The notes below the pieces were generated by a model. It was not told the origin of the DNA and made no database searches. It saw only the letters and a list, made by a program, of their open reading frames with translations. A program made the position numbers and the translations under genes. Below are positions 36,145-43,728 of a stretch of 43,728 nt of DNA, in pieces; position 1 is the stretch's first letter; every line of letters starts with the position of its first letter. This stretch comes from Bifidobacterium breve (GTDB taxonomy: Bacteria > Actinomycetota > Thermoleophilia > Solirubrobacterales > Solirubrobacteraceae): positions 1 through 43,728 of the forward strand of contig CAMDLG010000004.1 in the NCBI GenBank assembly GCA_945901565.1, read 5' to 3'.

Positions 36145-37215
36145 GTGAGTTCACTAGCTGAAAAAGGTCAGCCGATCTGCGTCCTGCTGCTGGCGCGCGA
36201 GTTGGAACAGTTCATCCTGCGCGAGCAGGCCGAAGATCTGCTGCGCTCCCCGGGCGTCGTTGCCGTTGACCCGCCGAGAGTTCCGTACGGCGCGGTGATG
36301 CGACTACCTCGATCGATCGCTTCGGTACTCGCAGCGCAGCAAGCAAAGCGGCTCATCAAGACACTGCGCGCCAACCGCGGTGAACCGCGCGCAGTCGTGA
36401 TCTTCCACCCACTCCAGCTGCCTCTAGCGAAGGCGATCGTCGATGCCTGCCCGGGCTGCGAGATCTGGTATTCGCGCTGGGACCGCTACGAGCTGGCCTA
36501 CGATGCGAGCGCCGAGCGGCGCGAGCGCCTTGCGCAGCTGCACAGTGAGGCAGCCGAAGCATCGGCGCTGACCTTCGCCGTTTCCGACACGCTCGTTGAG
36601 ATCGAAACTGATGCTGGCCGCGAAGCGCTGCTCGTGACGACGCCCGCTGACAGTTTCCCCGCGCCGCAGATCGACGGCACAGTCGTGGCAGTATCACTTG
36701 GCCACCTTGGCTGGCGCACCGACTGGGCGCTACTGCGCGCCGTTGCCGAGAAGCTAGGCGATCGTCTGGTGCTTCTGCTGATCGGTGACTGGCACGAGGA
36801 CGAGTGCGCCGACGATCCCGACTTCGAGGCCTGCCGCGCCCATCCGAGCCTAGTCTGGCTGGGACGTCAGAGCGACGAACAAGCGGCGCGACTGATCCTT
36901 ACCGCCGACGTTGGAATCATTCCCTTCAAGCTTGAGCCGTTCAACGACGCTGGCCTGCCGAACCGGATCCTCAAGTACGCACGGCTTGGGCGACGTACGA
37001 TCAGCCCAATGCTCTCCGGCGTTACTAGCTGGGCGCCGGCAGTAACCCGCGTTGCTAACGCGGACGAATTCGCCGCAGCGCTACTGGAACAGAGCGGAGC
37101 ACGGACCCGTCCCGATGCAGAGCTGCGCGAGTGGGCTATCGCGCAAACAGCGCGCCGCCAAAACGGACCCCTCTGGCAGAGGCTCGAAGAGCTCGGCATC
37201 GCGCGCGACAGCTAG
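36145..37215 (+). CDS. Putative glycosyltransferase (GT-B-like) of the polysaccharide locus
   Basis: PLAKAIVDACPGCEIWYSRWDRYELAYDAS, DRLVLLLIGDWHEDE, ILTADVGIIPFKLEPFNDAGLPNRILKYARLGRRTISP. Confidence 0.65.
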   Translation: MSSLAEKGQPICVLLLARELEQFILREQAEDLLRSPGVVAVDPPRVPYGAVMRLPRSIASVLAAQQAKRLIKTLRANRGEPRAVVIFHPLQLPLAKAIVDACPGCEIWYSRWDRYELAYDASAERRERLAQLHSEAAEASALTFAVSDTLVEIETDAGREALLVTTPADSFPAPQIDGTVVAVSLGHLGWRTDWALLRAVAEKLGDRLVLLLIGDWHEDECADDPDFEACRAHPSLVWLGRQSDEQAARLILTADVGIIPFKLEPFNDAGLPNRILKYARLGRRTISPMLSGVTSWAPAVTRVANADEFAAALLEQSGARTRPDAELREWAIAQTARRQNGPLWQRLEELGIARDS

Positions 37216-38642
37216 CGGCAGGAGGCCCATGCAGCGATGCGTCCGTGCTCTGCAATCAAGCTGAAGTCTTGCGGCGCGTTGTCGGTGTTGACCTCCACCC
37301 CGTCGGCGCGGCCGTAGCGATTGCGCGTCTTGTCATCGGTTAGGACTAGCGCGACGCCACTTCGCGAACTCCGATCGGAGCGTGAAATCACCTGATTGCC
37401 GGACGCGTCGAGTGCCCAGCGAGTGTCCGGTACGAGGCCAAAGTTAGGCAGGCTTATTGGGCCGCAGCGGCGTGCCGCTGTAACCGCCGGGTCGGCCAGT
37501 GTCGCTACAAGATCGGCGTGCACACCGTTGACAAAGCTGATCTCATCGCTGGCCCGGGTGAAGAGGCTGGATCGGCCGACTGTTATCGCTACGCCGGCGA
37601 TCACGACGACCGCTGCCACTAACACCCAGCCGCGGCGAAGCGAAGTCTTTGGCAGCTCCACCCAGCCAGTCAGCGCGTAGCCAGCGAATAACAACATCGT
37701 TATCGATGGGATCGTTAGATATCGCGGCAGCAAGGAAAGGCCAAAGATTCCAACCAGCACGAAGGTCACAATTCCAACCGTGATAAGCGCCATCGGCAGG
37801 TAGAGATGCTCAGCGCGGCGACGCGCGACCTGCAGGCCCGCTCCAACAAGAACGAGCGCCAGGAGCGGCGCTCGCAGCACACCGATCAGTCCATCGATGA
37901 ACGCAGACGGAACCTCAGCGATGCCTCGGCGACGGCCCAGTTCAGCGGCAAGGCTGCTGGTCTCGGTCAGCGCATAGAGCGGCTGCGAAACGGTCCACCA
38001 GTCGAACAGTGCCCAGAGCACCGGCGCTCCGACAACCAGTGCTAGAAGGGCTAGATGCAGGCTGCGACGACTGCTGCTCGGGTCGCGAGGCCAGATGCAC
38101 CAGAGCCAATAGATCCCAGCCAGTACCCAGGCCTCGGGGCGCACCAGCCCAGCAGCAAAGAGCGTCACCATCACTGCCGTGCCGCGGCGCGGCTGCTCGG
38201 CCTCAAGCGCCGCGGCTAGGAAGACCAATGCGAGGAAAATGAGGTCAGGGAACGCGCGCACGCCGTAGAGCAGAAGCGTCAAGTTCGACAGCACGAGCAG
38301 CGCCGCGATCACACCTGGCCAAACGCCAAATACAACCCGTCCAACCCGCCACAGCGCCCAAGCGCAGAGTGACATTGAGAGGATCGAGAACAACACCAGG
38401 GCGCGATCGCCCCCCTCGCCAAAGATTAACCCGAGCAGGCCAGCGATCAGGATGTAAAGCGGGTGAGCGGTAGGCGCTTGGTAATCGCCGATCGATGGAA
38501 CCTGCCCAGCGAAGAGTTCACGGCCCCAGACGAGGTGGTAGTAGGCGTCATACGCTGGATAACTGCCAACGACCAGCCACACGGCAACCGAACCAGCTGC
38601 CAGCAGCCCAATCGCGGCCCACTCTTGACGCGAAACCCTCAT
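37212..38642 (-). CDS. GT39-like (GT-C) integral-membrane glycosyltransferase
   Basis: PAYDAYYHLVWGRELFAGQVPSIGDYQAPTAHPLYILIAGLLGLIFGEGGDRALVLFSILSMSLCAWALWRVGR; multi-TM. Confidence 0.75.
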   Translation of the reverse strand: MRVSRQEWAAIGLLAAGSVAVWLVVGSYPAYDAYYHLVWGRELFAGQVPSIGDYQAPTAHPLYILIAGLLGLIFGEGGDRALVLFSILSMSLCAWALWRVGRVVFGVWPGVIAALLVLSNLTLLLYGVRAFPDLIFLALVFLAAALEAEQPRRGTAVMVTLFAAGLVRPEAWVLAGIYWLWCIWPRDPSSSRRSLHLALLALVVGAPVLWALFDWWTVSQPLYALTETSSLAAELGRRRGIAEVPSAFIDGLIGVLRAPLLALVLVGAGLQVARRRAEHLYLPMALITVGIVTFVLVGIFGLSLLPRYLTIPSITMLLFAGYALTGWVELPKTSLRRGWVLVAAVVVIAGVAITVGRSSLFTRASDEISFVNGVHADLVATLADPAVTAARRCGPISLPNFGLVPDTRWALDASGNQVISRSDRSSRSGVALVLTDDKTRNRYGRADGVEVNTDNAPQDFSLIAEHGRIAAWASCR

Positions 38643-40105
38643 CCGTCGTCAGCCTCGGTGGCATCTGCCGAACGTGCACCGGCCAGCGCTGTAGCGACGC
38701 CGAGCAGGACCCAGGTCAAAGGGTCCTCGAGGAAGGCCGCATAGATAAAGCTGTGAACGACAATCGCCGTGAACGCCGCGGCAACACCAACCTGCATCTC
38801 GGGCCAAGGGGCGCCGCGAGCACCGCGCCCAACACGCACGAAGGCGAGCACGAGGAACGCCAGATAAGCCAGAAGACCAATCGTCCCCTGCTCCGCTGCG
38901 ACGGTCACCGGGATCGTGTGTGAGGCCGACGCAGCGCGCTCAAACGAAACGTCATTTGCGCGCCGATACTGACGCGCGAAAGAGCCAGAGCCCCAACCTT
39001 GAGCGGGTCGATCGACAAAAAGTTGGGCGCCGCCACTGATCAGCGCGGCCCTTCCACTCGTGACCCGGTCAGCGCTGCGCCCTCCATCAAAGGCGCCGCT
39101 TCTAATGCCATACGCCGCAGTGCCGATCAGCAGCGCGGCGATCAGCACTACGACCGTCCATCGAACGCTCCAGCGCAGAGCCGCGATCACGGCCAGTCCA
39201 GCGAGTAGAGCGATGAAGCTCGACTGAGAGAGCGTAATCAGCAGACCACCGAACAGCGCTGCGATAGCCAACGCACCGAGCAGCACACTCCTGCTGCGCT
39301 TCTGCCAGCAGATCCAAGCGACCAGTAAGACGATCACGATCACCAGGAACCGGCCGAAGATGTTGGGGTCGAAGAAGACCGAATTGACGCGGAAGTAATC
39401 GGAGAACTGATTTGAAGCAATCACCTTCGGATTCAAGAAGATGTGCCGCGTCGCAAATTCGACATAGCCGATCGCGCTGAGTAGTAGAGCGAGCCCAACA
39501 AGGACTGCCAGCGTGCGTCCGGCCAAGCGCTCGCTCCACTGTGAGCGCGCGATCAGCACAAAAAGAAGCGCGAAGGGAACGTAGAAGAAGACGACATTCT
39601 CAAGTGCCGAGGCGCTGCCCAGGCCATAGGCACTCTGCAGCGAGTAGAGCACCAGGACGACGGCGATAACCCACTCCAAAGCCGCGGGCGGCGAGCCGTC
39701 CTCGCTTGCTCCGCTGCGTAGCCGCGGCAGCAGCCACGCGAGAGCGCCTGCGGCGACTACGAGGTAAAGGCCAAGAAGCAGATTCGCGGTTGAATCGCCG
39801 ACCGAAATTGGGATGCGGAAAGGCAACGTCAGCACGACGGCAATCGGGAACGTCGCTGCGTGGCGAGTGAAGAGGACCGTCAGCAAACCGACCGCCGCGA
39901 TGGCGACAACGATTGCGGCGCCAGCCAGCGCCGGTCGCTCGCGTAGCGCCGTCAGCTGCGCCGCGTCTGCGACATGGACAGCCAATACCAGCGGCGAGAC
40001 AACTAACGTCGCCAGCATCAACCGTGCACGCAGCGTTGCTGAGCGCACGACCAAGGTCGCCCCGACTAGGAGGCTGCAGGCTGTCAGCGTGAGAGCAGTT
40101 GCCAT
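38639..40105 (-). CDS. O-antigen ligase / polymerase family protein
   Basis: multi-TM; NSVFFDPNIFGRFLVIVIVLLVAW, LITLSQSSFIALLAGLAVIAALRW, QGWGSGSFARQYRRANDVSFERAASASHTIPVTVAAEQGTIGLLAYLAFLVL. Confidence 0.88.
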   Translation of the reverse strand: MATALTLTACSLLVGATLVVRSATLRARLMLATLVVSPLVLAVHVADAAQLTALRERPALAGAAIVVAIAAVGLLTVLFTRHAATFPIAVVLTLPFRIPISVGDSTANLLLGLYLVVAAGALAWLLPRLRSGASEDGSPPAALEWVIAVVLVLYSLQSAYGLGSASALENVVFFYVPFALLFVLIARSQWSERLAGRTLAVLVGLALLLSAIGYVEFATRHIFLNPKVIASNQFSDYFRVNSVFFDPNIFGRFLVIVIVLLVAWICWQKRSRSVLLGALAIAALFGGLLITLSQSSFIALLAGLAVIAALRWSVRWTVVVLIAALLIGTAAYGIRSGAFDGGRSADRVTSGRAALISGGAQLFVDRPAQGWGSGSFARQYRRANDVSFERAASASHTIPVTVAAEQGTIGLLAYLAFLVLAFVRVGRGARGAPWPEMQVGVAAAFTAIVVHSFIYAAFLEDPLTWVLLGVATALAGARSADATEADDG

Positions 40106-41874
40106 GATCGCTCGATCAGCCCTTCGACATCGGGGTCGGTTGTCAGCCTTGAGGGAAGCTGCGGAAGTCCATAGCGGATTACTAGGCCGCGTCCGACGCG
40201 GAAGGCGACGATCACAACTGCGCCGTCGCCGCTAACGGCCGAAGCGACCGTCTTAGCTTTGCCGGTTGACGTTGTCTGCTCGATCACGTCGTAGTTGCTA
40301 AAGAGGCCGCTGGTCCCTTCAAAGAGGCCGATCGAATCCTTGCCACTTGTTATGTCAAAACTGCCTTTGCGCTGCGGGGCGAGTGAGCTCCCGAAGATGT
40401 CGCTTGTCGCCGGCGGCAGTGGATCCACCAGCTGACCGGCCCGCGTCAGCGTGACACCACGCAGCAGCGAATCGACGCCGGCTTCGACCAGCGTGCCACC
40501 ACCATTGACAAAGCGGCGCAGGCGCTGCGCTAGCCGCGCTGGCAACCAGACGGTCTCTCCGGCCAACAGCACGCCGCTGTGGCCAGCTAGCTGCGAGGCG
40601 CCGCCCGTCGCAAGCGCATAATCAGTCGTCAGGTCGTAGCGATGGTGGGCCTTTTCGAGCCACTGCATTATTGGCCGCTCTTGGGCGGCGAATCCTTGCG
40701 GCAGCGGAGTCCCCAGTACGCGTGACAGCTTGGCCGGTCCGCCAGTGCTAAGCAGGTTCGGCTCGCCGTCGCCGTCGTCATCGACCGGATTGCGACCTTG
40801 CCAGGTAATCAGCGGTAGCACGACAAGAACGGGATGTTTTGCGGCGTCGTCAACAGCGACCGGCACCGAGGCACGGTCTTCTCCCTGCTTGGCGCTGAAG
40901 AGGTAAAGCTGCGATCGCTTGCTGGGTGGCCTGACGCGAACAGTTGCGCGGCTAGTTGTTCCCTTGCGTGACGGCGATGCCCCGAGCCTCGACAGTGTCC
41001 AACTGAAGCGCCTGCGCGTCGGCGCAACCTTGATGCTGATTGGCGCCTTGCCTTGGCTGGCCACCAGTGGCGGCTGAACGGCAAGTGGGCGCACCGTGAT
41101 GCCGCCACGGCCAGGCAGGCGGCGGCCATAAACGGTGCGCGGCAGGCCCTCGCTATCTAGTTCAACCGAGCTGCCAAGAACGCCCGCCGAGTCACGCCGC
41201 TGGGCGACAGCAAGGTAGGTGCCGGGCTTGACGGCTTTGCCATCCTGCCCTAGTCCATCCCAGCTAGTTGCCGAGGATCGATTTGGAATTGGGATCGTCG
41301 CTACAAGCTCAGCTGGCAGCGGCCAAGTGCGGAAGATCAGCACTCGTCCATCACGCGCACCGGTGTTGATACGAATCCTCGCCGGCTTGCGATCGGCGCG
41401 CGGCAATATCTCTGGACCGGAGCCCCTGCTTGGACCGATCGAGATAACCGTCACTTTTGGCGGCGTGGTATCAACCCGAAACGACTGCGGCACGACCAAG
41501 CTGCGACCTTCGCGGCGAAGCCTGACGCGAATTCGGTAGAGCCCATCGGGGACAACCTTGCCGGCCGAATCACGGCCATTCCAGCTGAGCGTTGGGATTG
41601 TCTTGTAGGCCGATAGTGAGACGCCCGAGGCAAGCTCACGAACGTCATCGCCGCGCTGATCGACGACGGCAACGTCAATTAGTTCACTTCGCTTCAAGCG
41701 GAAGGTGATCTCTTCGCGCTCAAAACGGCCATCACCGTTCGGCGAAATGGCATCGGACGAGAGGCGAAATGCTAGTAGGACAGGTGGCGCCGTTTTGAGT
41801 TTCTGCGCGCCGAAGAAGGCCGCCGCTGTCGCGAGAACGAGCAGTGCAAAGACGACCTGAGCGAGCCGCGTCAC
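40084..41874 (-). CDS. Extracytoplasmic protein with two FlgD-Ig-like domains and a C-terminal Rossmann/GATase-like region
   Basis: ISPNGDGRFEREEITFRLKRSELIDVAVVDQRG...LSWNGRDSAGKVVPDGLYRIRVRL; second SWDGLGQDGKAVKPGTYLAVAQRRD; YDLTTDYALATGGASQLAGHSGVLLAGETVWLPARLAQRLRRFVNGGGTLVEAG. Confidence 0.65.
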   Translation of the reverse strand: MTRLAQVVFALLVLATAAAFFGAQKLKTAPPVLLAFRLSSDAISPNGDGRFEREEITFRLKRSELIDVAVVDQRGDDVRELASGVSLSAYKTIPTLSWNGRDSAGKVVPDGLYRIRVRLRREGRSLVVPQSFRVDTTPPKVTVISIGPSRGSGPEILPRADRKPARIRINTGARDGRVLIFRTWPLPAELVATIPIPNRSSATSWDGLGQDGKAVKPGTYLAVAQRRDSAGVLGSSVELDSEGLPRTVYGRRLPGRGGITVRPLAVQPPLVASQGKAPISIKVAPTRRRFSWTLSRLGASPSRKGTTSRATVRVRPPSKRSQLYLFSAKQGEDRASVPVAVDDAAKHPVLVVLPLITWQGRNPVDDDGDGEPNLLSTGGPAKLSRVLGTPLPQGFAAQERPIMQWLEKAHHRYDLTTDYALATGGASQLAGHSGVLLAGETVWLPARLAQRLRRFVNGGGTLVEAGVDSLLRGVTLTRAGQLVDPLPPATSDIFGSSLAPQRKGSFDITSGKDSIGLFEGTSGLFSNYDVIEQTTSTGKAKTVASAVSGDGAVVIVAFRVGRGLVIRYGLPQLPSRLTTDPDVEGLIERSWQLLSR

Positions 41875-42398
41875 AGCGCCACGAGACTCCCATTTTCGGG
41901 GCGCTCGGCGAGCTCGATGCCGGCTTCGCGCTGGACCAGGCGGATCACGTTCCCGTGACAGATGACGACAACATCGTCGTCGCCGCTACGCGATCGCCAA
42001 TCGGCGAGTGCCTCATGAACCCGGGCGGCCTGCTCAGCAAACGTCTCACCGCCAGGGAACCCCCACTCGCTATCGAGACTAAGAAAGGAAGCGAACCCCT
42101 GAGGGTCAGCAGCGGCGACCTCTTCAAAGCTGAGGTCTGTCCACTCACCGGTCTCCGTCTCGGCAAAGCGTGGATCAATCTGCAACTCGATGCCAACCTG
42201 TTGCGCGACAATCGTGGCCGTCTCAACGGCGCGCGCGATATCGCTTGAGACCAGCGCGGCGGGCTTCAGCTCAGCAACGGCTAGCGCCAACTCGCGAGCC
42301 TGCTCGCGTCCAGTTTCGTCAAGCGGCACATCGCCCCAGCCTTGGAAGCGCCCTTCGGCGTTATAGGCGGTCTGACCATGCCGCGCGAGATAGATCAT
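41871..42398 (-). CDS. Histidine phosphatase family (phosphoglycerate mutase-like) protein
   Basis: IYLARHGQTAYNAEGRFQGWGDVPLDETGREQARELA, VSSDIARAVETATIVAQ, VVICHGNVIRL. Confidence 0.9.
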   Translation of the reverse strand: MIYLARHGQTAYNAEGRFQGWGDVPLDETGREQARELALAVAELKPAALVSSDIARAVETATIVAQQVGIELQIDPRFAETETGEWTDLSFEEVAAADPQGFASFLSLDSEWGFPGGETFAEQAARVHEALADWRSRSGDDDVVVICHGNVIRLVQREAGIELAERPENGSLVAL

Positions 42399-42404
42399 TG
42401 GGCC

Positions 42405-42980
42405 TCACTGCGCCTGGTCGGCGCCGAGCACCACAACCACGACTGCGTTCTGGCCAAGGGTGCGGATATTCGCATCTATCGCCGTCACGGCCGACGTGCT
42501 AAGTCCGAGCGTCTTCGCGACCTCGTCGCCTGCCGCCTTTGCTCCAGTTTCGTAGTACACCGTGCTGCTCTGCGCCGTCTGATCAGGGCTGGTCGTAACA
42601 GGCCCAACCTTGGTGAATCCAGCGGCCGAAAGCTTGTCGGCGGCAGCTCGTGCAAGGCCGCTACCTGTCGTGCCGTTGATCACCGCTACCTGGGTGTTCG
42701 CGCGGTCGACGCCGGGCGCAGTTGAACTCGTTGTCGGAGAGGTAGTGCTGGTAGCGACCGTGTTGGCTGTTGGCGTTGGCGTTGAGCTTGAACCGCCGCC
42801 GAAGACCTGGGTGATCAGCACAAAAGCAATCACGATGATCGCCAACCCGCCGACGATCACCAAGAGCAGCGAGCGCCTGCCGGAGGCAGCGGAACGATCG
42901 CCGCCGCCGGCTGCGGCGCGCGGCGGTGACTGCGGCTGCGGCGGCTGCGGCGGCTGCGGCGGCTGCGGCGGAGGCAGCAT
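42405..42980 (-). CDS. LytR_C-domain membrane protein with Pro-rich N-terminus (start uncertain)
   Basis: TM SLLLVIVGGLAIIVIAFVLITQVF; TQVAVINGTTGSGLARAAADKLSAAGFTKVGPVTTSPDQTAQSSTVYYETGAKAAGDEVAKTLGL. Confidence 0.75.
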   Translation of the reverse strand: MLPPPQPPQPPQPPQPQSPPRAAAGGGDRSAASGRRSLLLVIVGGLAIIVIAFVLITQVFGGGSSSTPTPTANTVATSTTSPTTSSTAPGVDRANTQVAVINGTTGSGLARAAADKLSAAGFTKVGPVTTSPDQTAQSSTVYYETGAKAAGDEVAKTLGLSTSAVTAIDANIRTLGQNAVVVVVLGADQAQ

Positions 42981-43030
42981 CGCCGGCGGCGGCGGCGGCT
43001 TCAGCGGCGGCGGAGGCGGCGGAGGAAGCG
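42931..43030. repeat. GGC/GCN trinucleotide repeat tract
   Basis: ggctgcggcggctgcggcggctgcggcggctgcggcggagg followed by gccggcggcggcggcggcttcagcggcggcggaggcggcggagg. Confidence 0.85.
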
Positions 43031-43728
43031 GCTGGCAACGCGGGCGTCACTGCCGCCGCGGCGGCGTGCAGCCGCAGCGGCCCCTTCGCCGCCTGCGCCT
43101 GCATCGCACACCAGTGGTCGGCCGCCGCCCAGTGCACCAGGATCTTGTCGTTCGAGGGGCTGGCGGGGAGGCCGAAGCTGTCGCCGAACCCGTCAATGAA
43201 GTCAAGCATTCCAATCGGGCTGAAGTTCGAAGCGGCGAAAGGCCGGCCCGTCGGCACGTTGTAGTAGCGCTCCACGAAGCCGTCGCGAGCGTCCTTGAGG
43301 AGCGCCATTCCGCGCGTGACCCACGCCCACGGCAGCGTGTTCACCGTCAGCGCATTTGCGCGCGCCAGGAGCGCCAGCAGCAGCGTCGTGGCCGACTTCC
43401 GGTAGGCAGCTCGCTCCGCGGCGCCGCGCGGCGGCGGCGGCGGATCTGCGGCAGGTGCGGCGTCGGGCGCGGCGGCGGGCGCGGCGGCAGGCGCGGCGGT
43501 GGCTGCGGCGGCCGCGGCCACGGAGGCAGACGTGGTGCCTTCTCCGGTTCCTGCGCCCGCGCCCGCGCCCGCACCAGCAGCGCCGAGGTCCATCTGCGCC
43601 TCCGCTCCGCCGGTGGCGCCGGCGCCAGCGCCGTCGGCTGGGGCGCCAGCGGCGCCGTCGGTCGCGGCGGCGCCGCCGGCGGTGACGTCGCCGACAAGCC
43701 TCACGTAGTCGCGGGCGTGCTTCTCGAG
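42985..43728 (-). other. Ala-rich open frame of atypical composition, possibly foreign (eukaryotic/viral) sequence at the window end
   Basis: minus-strand reading LEKHARDYVRLVGDVTAGGAAATDGAAG...GAGAGAGAGTGEG...AAPAAAPAAAPDAAPAADPPPPPRGAAERAAYRKSATTLLLALLARANALTVNTLPWAWVTRGMALLKDARDGFVERYYNVPTGRPFAASNFSPIGMLDFIDGFGDSFGLPASPSNDKILVHWAAADHWCAMQAQ. Confidence 0.5.

Noticed and set aside
42931-42975. Tandem ggcggctgc units considered as CRISPR or regulatory repeat
   Set aside because: Simple trinucleotide repeat without spacers, coding for Pro/Gln or Ala depending on frame.
43723-43728. Window terminates exactly on CTCGAG (XhoI site)
   Set aside because: A 6-mer is expected often by chance in GC-rich DNA; not evidence of cloning by itself, though worth remembering if the end proves chimeric.
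1-43728. Search for CRISPR arrays, transposases/IS ends, phage genes, toxin-antitoxin pairs, restriction or other defence genes, rRNA
   Set aside because: None seen; every sizeable ORF is assigned to metabolism, envelope or small unknown proteins.

Overview
High-GC bacterial chromosomal segment, most likely actinobacterial and possibly Thermoleophilia/Solirubrobacterales-like (inference from gene content only; no search was run). It is mostly ordinary chromosome. Left to right: the 3' part of inositol-3-phosphate synthase, a GT4-like/PHP fusion and a divergent UDG-like protein; SnoaL/NTF2 proteins, an MDR oxidoreductase, a FUSC transporter, a TrmA/RlmD-type methyltransferase and ornithine carbamoyltransferase; a complete lpd-pdhA-pdhB-pdhC-lipB-lipA module; two coupled acyl-CoA dehydrogenases behind a TetR-operator-like palindrome; an alkylsulfatase; two tRNA-Ala genes; a secreted GH1 glycosidase; a LolA-like/ABC exporter operon; transketolase; an SDR; and a surface-polysaccharide locus (sugar transferase, several GTs, flippase, O-antigen ligase, FlgD-Ig protein). 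No CRISPR array, transposase, rRNA or phage module was seen. Best candidates for something undescribed: (1) the tightly coupled MIPS / pseudo-glycosyltransferase-PHP / degenerate UDG-like trio, whose first two products carry polybasic tails; (2) a recurrent TAnnCT-type -10 box placed 6-8 nt before start codons, implying frequent leaderless transcription and internally calibrated by the two tRNA promoters; (3) an SRPBCC gene whose ATG lies 5 nt after a tRNA-Ala 3' end; (4) a 27-bp dyad occupying the core promoter of tRNA-Ala(CGC); (5) convergent gene ends that overlap or abut with no room for terminators. The last ~0.75 kb looks foreign (Ala-rich, eukaryote/giant-virus-like) and may be an assembly chimera joined through a GCN/GGC triplet repeat.
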